Part shown: piece after piece, positions 6,648 to 11,099 of the stretch | How the letters are laid out: every line of letters starts with the position of its first letter | Numbering within the stretch: the first letter of the stretch is position 1 | From: an uncultured Clostridia bacterium | GTDB taxonomy: Bacteria; Bacillota; Clostridia; Oscillospirales; Acutalibacteraceae | Reading direction: 5' to 3' | Assembly: GCA_945926705.1 (NCBI GenBank) | Contig: CAMEMA010000022.1 | Location: 1 to 11,099, forward strand | DNA: 11,099 bases | Notes under the pieces: model-generated | Database searches by the model: none | Seen by the model: the letters and a program-made list of their open reading frames with translations, nothing else | Told to the model about the DNA's origin: nothing | Position numbers and translations under genes: made by a program

Positions 6648-7406
6648 TTATCCTCGTTGACGACGAACCTCATACATTAATATTCCTGCAGCAACTGAAG
6701 CATTAAGGGAATTTATTTTTCCTTTCATAGGTAGTGATAATATAAAATCGCATTTTTTCCTTACAAGATTTCCTATCCCAAATCCTTCAGAACCCACTAC
6801 AATAGCGACAGCTCCCTTTAAGTCCACACCATCCCATGCTTCTCCGTTCATGTCAGCACCGTAAATCCATAAACCTTTTTCTTTTAATTCGTCTATAGCA
6901 GCTCCAATATTTCCAACTTTTGCAATCAGCATATGTTCAAGCGCTCCGGCTGATGACTTATCTACTGCCGCAGTTAATCCCACCGCTCTACGTGAAGGAA
7001 TAATTACTCCATGAGCTCCGGCACATTCCGCAGTTCTTATGATAGCTCCTAAATTATGAGGATCCTCAATTCCGTCTGCTATAATCACAAACGGGGCTTC
7101 ATTTTTACTTTTAGCAAAATTCAAAATATCATCAATACGACAAGTTTCTTTTGCTCCAACTGTTGCTGCTACTCCTTGATGATTCATATTTCCCGAAATT
7201 TCATCAAGAAAATCTCTTTTTACATTTTTTACAGGTATTTTTCTTTCTTTCGCCATTGATAAAATAACTTTCAACGAACCTGAAATTTCTCTACATGAAA
7301 GCAATACGGATTCTATATTTCTACCGGACTTAAGTGTCTCGCAAACCGCATTTCTCCCAAAAATAAAATTTTCAAAATTATCTTTTTTTAAATGTGAATC
7401 TTTCAA
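6648..7406 (-). CDS. rlmB: 23S rRNA 2'-O-ribose methyltransferase RlmB (SpoU/TrmH family)
   Basis: SAM-dependent SPOUT enzyme that, in the RlmB subgroup, methylates the 2'-OH of G2251 in 23S rRNA; the exact target is inferred from the family. The 252-residue product has an N-terminal substrate-binding domain starting FGRNAVCETLKSG (16-28) and the three SpoU motifs: DPHNLGAIIRTAE (115-127), IVVGSEGFGI (202-211) and LPMKGKINSLNASVAAGILMYE (225-246), which form the trefoil-knot cofactor site. The start is TTG at 7406, with GAGAGG (7414-7419) seven bases upstream, overlapping the stop codon of the DtxR-family gene. It therefore looks like the last gene of the feo operon, translationally coupled. 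In many Firmicutes it sits beside cysS and mini-RNase III genes, not seen here. No terminator is visible in the 18 bases separating it from spoVAC. Confidence 0.94.
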   Translation of the reverse strand: MKDSHLKKDNFENFIFGRNAVCETLKSGRNIESVLLSCREISGSLKVILSMAKERKIPVKNVKRDFLDEISGNMNHQGVAATVGAKETCRIDDILNFAKSKNEAPFVIIADGIEDPHNLGAIIRTAECAGAHGVIIPSRRAVGLTAAVDKSSAGALEHMLIAKVGNIGAAIDELKEKGLWIYGADMNGEAWDGVDLKGAVAIVVGSEGFGIGNLVRKKCDFILSLPMKGKINSLNASVAAGILMYEVRRQRG

Positions 7407-7417
7407 TACTTATCCTC

Positions 7418-7804
7418 TCAATCAATCAATATATTTTTAGTTTTTAAAAAATTTTCTATGCTCTTTATGGTCTTATGACTCAATGTATGTTCAATCCTGC
7501 AAGCATCAATTTCAGCTGTTTGAGAATCTACTTTCAAAACACAAGTCAAAAATTCACTTATCATTCTGTGTTTATCATAAATTGTCTTTGCTGTTTTAAT
7601 ACCTTTTTCTGTAAGAAAAATTTTTCCATATTTTTCCTGATTCAAAAATTTCTCATATTTAAGCATGCTTAATGCCCTAGTTACACTCGGCTTAGAAATC
7701 GACAAAGCTTTGGCTATATCCGTAACTCCCACAGAATCCAAATTTTGACTTAGGATATATATTATTTCAAGATAATCTTCCAGTGAAGCTGTAAGATATT
7801 TCAT
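7418..7804 (-). CDS. DtxR/MntR-family metal-dependent transcriptional regulator, 128 aa
   Basis: Metal-activated DNA-binding repressor. Residues 1-62 form the DtxR winged helix-turn-helix (GVTDIAKALSISKPSVTRALSML), and residues 63-128 the dimerisation and metal-binding domain. The SH3-like third domain is absent, as in MntR. Candidate metal ligands by position are Asp10, Glu13, His79, Cys102, Glu105 and His106. Asp10/Glu13 follow MntR, whereas Cys102 in DACRIEH matches the Cys of DtxR/IdeR. Being inside the feo operon, it most probably senses Fe2+ and represses ferrous uptake; this is inference. The start is ATG 7804 with GTGAGG (7813-7818) eight bases upstream. An in-frame ATG at 7903 would add 33 residues overlapping the small FeoB-associated gene in another frame and is rejected. 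rlmB follows after an 11-base gap. Mn2+ sensing remains possible. Confidence 0.93.
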   Translation of the reverse strand: MKYLTASLEDYLEIIYILSQNLDSVGVTDIAKALSISKPSVTRALSMLKYEKFLNQEKYGKIFLTEKGIKTAKTIYDKHRMISEFLTCVLKVDSQTAEIDACRIEHTLSHKTIKSIENFLKTKNILID

Positions 7805-7814
7805 TTTATAAACC

Positions 7815-7973
7815 TCACTTTTTGCTCTTATATTTTTGACAAGAATCTTTAAATGAACATTTTGCGCAATGCCCCTTACCTTCAGATTTTTTCTTAGTAA
7901 CACTTCTTAAAATTGCAAAAGCTACCATAATAAGCACTATTCCTACTATTATCGCATCTGTTACATTTATCAA
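7815..7973 (-). CDS. FeoB-associated Cys-rich membrane protein, 52 aa
   Basis: Small single-span protein of the type often encoded directly after feoB in Firmicutes, presumed to assist the FeoB permease in Fe2+ uptake (role not established). Read on the minus strand from a TTG, the product starts MINVTDAIIVGIVLIMVAF. One hydrophobic helix spans about residues 7-22. It is followed by a basic stretch (RSVTKKK) and a short cytosolic tail with three cysteines in HCAKCSFKDSC (His35, Cys36, Cys39, Cys45), a possible metal site. The start TTG 7973 has CCCTCTTT on the plus strand (AAAGAGGG, 7980-7987) six bases upstream, overlapping the FeoB stop. The gene lies 12 bases after feoAB and 10 bases before the DtxR-family gene. 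It is easily missed because it is short and begins at TTG; a longer frame of the regulator covers part of it. Confidence 0.9.
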   Translation of the reverse strand: MINVTDAIIVGIVLIMVAFAILRSVTKKKSEGKGHCAKCSFKDSCQKYKSKK

Positions 7974-7985
7974 ACAAATCCCTCT

Positions 7986-10343
7986 TTAAAATATTTTTAT
8001 ATTTGAAAATAAAGTTAAAATTTGAAAGGTCAGAGCTGACAATATATAAGCAATAAAAAACTGATAAATAACGGATGCAATCATAAGTTTTCGACTTTCA
8101 AATTCCTTATTTATGGCAGACAATGCCGCAACACAGGGAGTATACAACAGCGCAAATATCAAAAACGAAATTGCACTTTGTACCGAAAATACACTCGGCA
8201 ATACAGAACTGAGACTTGCAACACTTCCTCCGGCATAAAGTACCGCCAAACTACTTACTATTGATTCTTTTGCCATAACTCCGGTCAATAGCGCAACACA
8301 TGCTCTCCAATCTCCAAATCCGCAAATTTTAAATGCAGGAGCTACAAAATTTCCCAACACAGCTAAAATACTTTCAGAACTATCTGAAACCATATGTAAA
8401 CTGAAATCAAATGACTGCAAAAACCAAACAACTACAGTGGCAACTAAAATAACTGTACCGGCACGTTCAATAAAATCTTTAGATTTGTCCCAAACATTCA
8501 TCCAAACATTTTTAGGTGACGGAATTTTATATTCCGGCATCTCCATTATAAAAGGTGAAGCTTCTCCTTTAAAAAGCGTTTCCTTAAAAATAAAAGCCGT
8601 TAAAACCGCTACTGCTACCCCTAAAACGTACAACGAAAAAATCATCAAAGTTTGATGTTTTTCAAAAAATATTGACGCAAACAGTAAATACACGGGCATT
8701 TTTGCGCTACAAGACATAAATGGTATCAAAAATATTGTTAAATTTTTATCTTTTTTACTTTCAAGAATTTTAGTTCCCAAAACCGCCGGTACACTACATC
8801 CAAATCCCATTATAAGCGGTACAAAAGCTCTTCCTGAAAGACCTATTTTTCTGAGCGGTTTATCCATTATAAACGCAGCTCTTGACATGTAACCGCAATC
8901 TTCAAGCAATGAAAGCAACGTAAAAAGCAATACAACTTGAGGTAAAAACGATATAACGGAACCAACCCCACATATAACTGCGTCCAGTGCCAAACTTTTA
9001 GACCATTCCGAAGCTCCGAGGTAATTGAGAATACGTTCAACAGTATTATACATATTAGTATTTATAAATTTTTCACACCACGTTTTAAGCGTACTCCCTA
9101 TTGGACCGAAAGTGACATAAAACACAGAAAGTATCATAAGTAAAAAACACGGTACTGCTGTGTATTTTCCTGTAACTATTTTATCGAGTTTATTTGAAAA
9201 AGACATATTTTTTACTTTCTTTGTATATTTAATTGCCTTTTCACACAATTCACAAATATAAGCATATCTTTCATCAGCTATTATCATATCCTCATCTTTT
9301 TCATAAAGTTTACTTACTTTACTTCTAATTTCTGAAATTTTTTTTGCTTTTTCGGGCGAAAAATTTGAATTATATATTAAAAGAGGGTCATCTTCAAAAA
9401 TTTTTATGTTATTAAAATAAGTGTTTGAAATATATTTATTTCCACAAGACATTATTTCTTCAATGTAACTAAGTGCATTTTCCACTTCTGAAGAATATAT
9501 GCTTTTGGCAACTCTTATATTTTTTTTGCTCTCAAGTTCATCAGATATCAATTTCAAAAGACAATCTATTCCTCTGTTTTTTCCGGCAGAAACCGGAACA
9601 ATCTTTACACCTAGCTCAGATTCCAAAGTGTTGTAATCTATTTTATACCCTTTGCGTTCAAGTAAATCTGTCATATTCACAGCCATTATTACTCTTATAT
9701 CCAGTTCTAAAAGCTGAGTTGTAAGATACAAATTTCTTTCAAGATTAGTAGCGTCTATTATGTTTATCACCAAATCAGGAGATTCGTTTAATATATAGTC
9801 ACGTGTAACTATCTCTTCCGGAGAATATGGTGACAAAGAGTAAACTCCCGGTAAATCTACCAAATCTACTTCTTTTGATATATTTTTAACTCGACCTTCT
9901 TTACGTCCAACCGTAACGCCGGGCCAATTTCCCACATACTGATAACTCCCTGTAAGACTATTAAAAAGAGTTGTTTTTCCGCTGTTTGGATTACCTATAA
10001 GCGCAACCTTAAAAATCTTTCCCTCGGAACTATCTATGGATTTTAATGGAACTATTCGATTTTTTAAAACAGGTTTCATTAATTTTCTTTTTTTAATCAA
10101 ATAGTCGGCTTGAGAATCTTCTTCAAAAAGTGATATCTTGTCTGCTTCTGATTTTCTTATACTTAAATCGTATCCGTGAATTTTTATTTCAATTGGGTCC
10201 CCAAAAGGTGCAGACTTTACCATTCTGACTCTTATACCGGGAGTAATACCCATGTCTATTATTCTCCGTCTAAGAGCTCCGAAACTTTCCACTTTTTTTA
10301 CTATTCCGGAATCTCCGGGATTCATATTGCCTATGTTTTTCAA
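7986..10343 (-). CDS. feoB: FeoA-FeoB fusion, ferrous iron transporter
   Basis: Fe2+ uptake permease of the inner membrane driven or gated by an N-terminal G protein; 785 residues. Residues 1-75 are a complete FeoA (SH3-like) domain, normally a separate protein, joined by a linker (about 76-109) to the FeoB G domain. The G motifs are G1 GNPNSGKT (117-124), G2 within PGVTVG (141-146), G3 DLPG (163-166), G4 NMTD (223-226) and G5 VSAG (251-254). A helical guanine-dissociation-inhibitor-like region follows (about 270-380), then the membrane domain (about 393-785) with Gate motifs GFGCSVPA (513-520) and PFMSCSAKMPVY (541-552), each holding a conserved Cys. The start is TTG 10343, with AAAGGAG (10354-10360) ten bases upstream; the later ATG at codon 7 would damage FeoA. 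It is the first gene of the operon with the small accessory protein, the regulator and rlmB. Confidence 0.97.
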   Translation of the reverse strand: MKNIGNMNPGDSGIVKKVESFGALRRRIIDMGITPGIRVRMVKSAPFGDPIEIKIHGYDLSIRKSEADKISLFEEDSQADYLIKKRKLMKPVLKNRIVPLKSIDSSEGKIFKVALIGNPNSGKTTLFNSLTGSYQYVGNWPGVTVGRKEGRVKNISKEVDLVDLPGVYSLSPYSPEEIVTRDYILNESPDLVINIIDATNLERNLYLTTQLLELDIRVIMAVNMTDLLERKGYKIDYNTLESELGVKIVPVSAGKNRGIDCLLKLISDELESKKNIRVAKSIYSSEVENALSYIEEIMSCGNKYISNTYFNNIKIFEDDPLLIYNSNFSPEKAKKISEIRSKVSKLYEKDEDMIIADERYAYICELCEKAIKYTKKVKNMSFSNKLDKIVTGKYTAVPCFLLMILSVFYVTFGPIGSTLKTWCEKFINTNMYNTVERILNYLGASEWSKSLALDAVICGVGSVISFLPQVVLLFTLLSLLEDCGYMSRAAFIMDKPLRKIGLSGRAFVPLIMGFGCSVPAVLGTKILESKKDKNLTIFLIPFMSCSAKMPVYLLFASIFFEKHQTLMIFSLYVLGVAVAVLTAFIFKETLFKGEASPFIMEMPEYKIPSPKNVWMNVWDKSKDFIERAGTVILVATVVVWFLQSFDFSLHMVSDSSESILAVLGNFVAPAFKICGFGDWRACVALLTGVMAKESIVSSLAVLYAGGSVASLSSVLPSVFSVQSAISFLIFALLYTPCVAALSAINKEFESRKLMIASVIYQFFIAYILSALTFQILTLFSNIKIF

Positions 10344-10407
10344 ACGTTCACCGCTCCTTTATTTTTAAACTCTGTAAATTGATTTTTCAAAACATGTCTA
10401 TATATAA

Positions 10408-10436
10408 ATATTAATTCAGTGTATCTAAAAAGTAAA
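10408..10436 (-). promoter_or_regulatory. Candidate sigma-A promoter of the feo operon
   Basis: On the minus strand TTTACT (10436-10431) and TAATAT (10413-10408) are separated by 17 bases; each matches the consensus at 4 of 6 positions. The -35 lies inside the right half of the 26-base imperfect palindrome, which suits a repressor site. Transcription would start about 60 bases before the TTG start codon. Other AT-rich pairings cannot be excluded. Confidence 0.35.
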
Positions 10437-10452
10437 TCGAGGCTAACTTTTT
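10427..10452. promoter_or_regulatory. Imperfect palindrome, candidate operator for the DtxR-family regulator
   Basis: AAAAAGT (10427-10433) and ACTTTTT (10446-10452) are perfect inverted arms 12 bases apart. On the minus strand the left part reads AAAAAGTTAGCC, and AGTTAG/TTAGCC resembles the half-site of DtxR/IdeR boxes (TTAGGTTAGGCTAACC-like). It overlaps the candidate -35 of the feo operon. The assignment is inference from position and shape. Confidence 0.35.
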
Positions 10453-10545
10453 CTGCGATATAAACTTTTTAAAACAAGCTTTTTAAATTAATTTATTAAA
10501 TAACAATAATATTGACTTTTAAGACTGTTCAATTAAATAATATAT

Positions 10546-10575
10546 TCATATTTATTAGTATTAAAATCATAGATA
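10546..10575 (+). promoter_or_regulatory. Candidate sigma-E promoter upstream of the yaaL-bofA pair
   Basis: TCATATT (10546-10552) matches the mother-cell sigma-E -35 consensus KMATATT at every position. Fifteen bases later CATAGATA (10568-10575) resembles the -10 CATACANT with two mismatches. The spacing is canonical, and bofA is sigma-E dependent in B. subtilis. A TTGACT at 10512-10517 has no good -10 at normal distance. The region is very AT-rich, so confidence is modest. Confidence 0.35.
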
Positions 10576-10632
10576 TAAATTAAAGAAAAACTTTTTAAAG
10601 AAATTAAAAATTAAAAGGGTTGAATTTATTTC

Positions 10633-10872
10633 ATGAAGGAATTGTTAAAAAAAATCAAATTAATCAAAGAACCTAAAAAAGAAGAGGATTTAAAAAAAGA
10701 ATTTATAATCAAGAGGTTAAAACAAATATCCGACGATATTGAAAAAATAAACCTATGGTTTCAAATGGAAAAAGATGATAATTTAATAGACGCTTGTATA
10801 TATCAAAGAGAAGTTTTAAATGCGCAATACAATTATCTTATAAATAAAATAAGGACTAAAAAAATTTTTTGA
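10633..10872 (+). CDS. YaaL-like DUF2508 family protein, 79 aa
   Basis: Small charged, probably all-helical protein resembling YaaL/DUF2508, whose function is unknown. The recognisable part is the C-terminal half, with Asp-Leu-Ile-Asp-Ala-Cys at residues 50-55 followed by a Tyr and the LNAQYNYLINK segment, the pattern I recall for the family. The N-terminal half is Lys-rich (KKIKLIKEPKKEEDLKKE). It has no membrane segment. In Bacillus, yaaL stands between recR and bofA, and here a BofA-like frame follows 19 bases downstream, which supports both calls. No recR is present to the left; a divergent feo operon lies there instead. ATG 10633 has only a distant AAAAGGG (10613-10619, 13 bases upstream), so translation initiation is weak or the start is an unusual codon such as ATT 10624. 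Confidence 0.75.
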   Translation: MKELLKKIKLIKEPKKEEDLKKEFIIKRLKQISDDIEKINLWFQMEKDDNLIDACIYQREVLNAQYNYLINKIRTKKIF

Positions 10873-10891
10873 TTTTAAAGGAAAAAATACA

Positions 10892-11099
10892 ATGATAATG
10901 TCACATTTATCAGAAATATCTATATCATCAACATTTATAGTTTTAATAATATTAAATATTATTCTTAAAAAAACACATTTCTTTCTTTGTTCAATAAAAG
11001 AATTTATGTTCGGGTTAATATCAATCGTTTTAATAAGTATTGCCGAACCATACACTGGTATAAAAATTCCATTGAATACATTTTCTTTCGCAATATCTT
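10892..11099 (+). CDS. bofA: BofA-like inhibitor of pro-sigma-K processing, N-terminal part (cut by right edge)
   Basis: BofA is a small integral membrane protein that, with SpoIVFA, holds the SpoIVFB protease inactive until the forespore signal arrives, so controlling sigma-K activation in the mother cell. I read 69 codons before the window ends. There are two hydrophobic segments (about 12-25 and 39-51) separated by a basic loop (KKTHFFLCSIKE), followed by GIKIPLNTFSFAIS. This matches the conserved G-I-x-I-P-x-N segment near the end of BofA proteins; about 15-20 more residues would be expected. The start ATG 10892 has AAAGGA (10877-10882) nine bases upstream; a second ATG lies two codons later. 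It is probably cotranscribed with the YaaL-like gene. The call rests on the terminal motif, topology and gene order. Confidence 0.75.
   Translation, partial: MIMSHLSEISISSTFIVLIILNIILKKTHFFLCSIKEFMFGLISIVLISIAEPYTGIKIPLNTFSFAIS

Noticed and set aside
7805..7903. Longer start of the DtxR-family gene at ATG 7903
   Set aside because: The 33 extra residues come from reading the FeoB-associated gene in the wrong frame; ATG 7804 has GTGAGG at good spacing and begins like other MntR proteins.
10816..11055. 79-codon open frame on the minus strand at the right edge
   Set aside because: It is antisense to the YaaL-like and BofA-like genes, which have family motifs and ribosome binding sites; the frame has none.

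Overview
The window is a stretch of an AT-rich, spore-forming Firmicutes chromosome, most likely a Clostridia member. The evidence is spoVAC, a bofA-like gene, a YaaL/DUF2508 gene and ricT. The PcrA/UvrD helicase also carries an insertion between motifs I and Ia that I associate with Oscillospiraceae/Ruminococcaceae-type proteins (from memory, not searched). No transposase, integrase, phage gene, CRISPR array, tRNA or rRNA was seen, and the genes look chromosomal and vertically inherited.

Layout from left to right. (1) 3-1742, minus: the N-terminal 580 codons of a PcrA-type helicase, cut by the left edge, with a candidate sigma-A promoter behind it. (2) 1951-2432, minus: a single 147-residue charged, helical protein of unknown function. 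It has its own terminator, and a GAAA-tetraloop hairpin lies just before its ribosome binding site. (3) 2738-6098, minus: a compact operon in the order Orn/Lys/Arg-decarboxylase-like protein, darA, holB, ricT, closed by a terminator. This is the Bacillus yaaO-tmk-yaaQ-yaaR-holB-yaaT block with tmk and yaaR missing. (4) 6183-6629, plus: spoVAC, alone and without spoVAD/spoVAE beside it. (5) 6648-10343, minus: a tightly packed operon of a FeoA-FeoB fusion, a 52-residue FeoB-associated Cys-rich membrane protein, a DtxR/MntR-family regulator and rlmB. A candidate promoter and an imperfect palindromic operator lie upstream. (6) 10633-11099, plus: a YaaL-like gene followed by the start of a BofA-like gene cut by the right edge, behind a candidate sigma-E promoter.

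How it fits together. The feo operon looks like a self-contained ferrous-iron module: G-protein-driven Fe2+ permease, small accessory protein and a metal-sensing repressor, with rlmB as a downstream passenger. The darA-holB-ricT block combines c-di-AMP sensing, DNA polymerase III clamp loading and the Ric (Y-complex) protein that affects RNase Y and sporulation. spoVAC (spore membrane channel) and bofA (control of pro-sigma-K processing) are sporulation genes. Five of the eleven genes with a visible 5' end appear to start at TTG or GTG, judged from Shine-Dalgarno placement. Two starts giving the longest reading frame (ricT and the DtxR-family gene) are rejected in favour of shorter ones with good ribosome binding sites.

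I found no clear new defence, mobile or biosynthetic system. The most open items are the unknown 147-residue protein with its structured leader, the mixed metal site of the DtxR-family regulator with its possible operator, and the solitary spoVAC.
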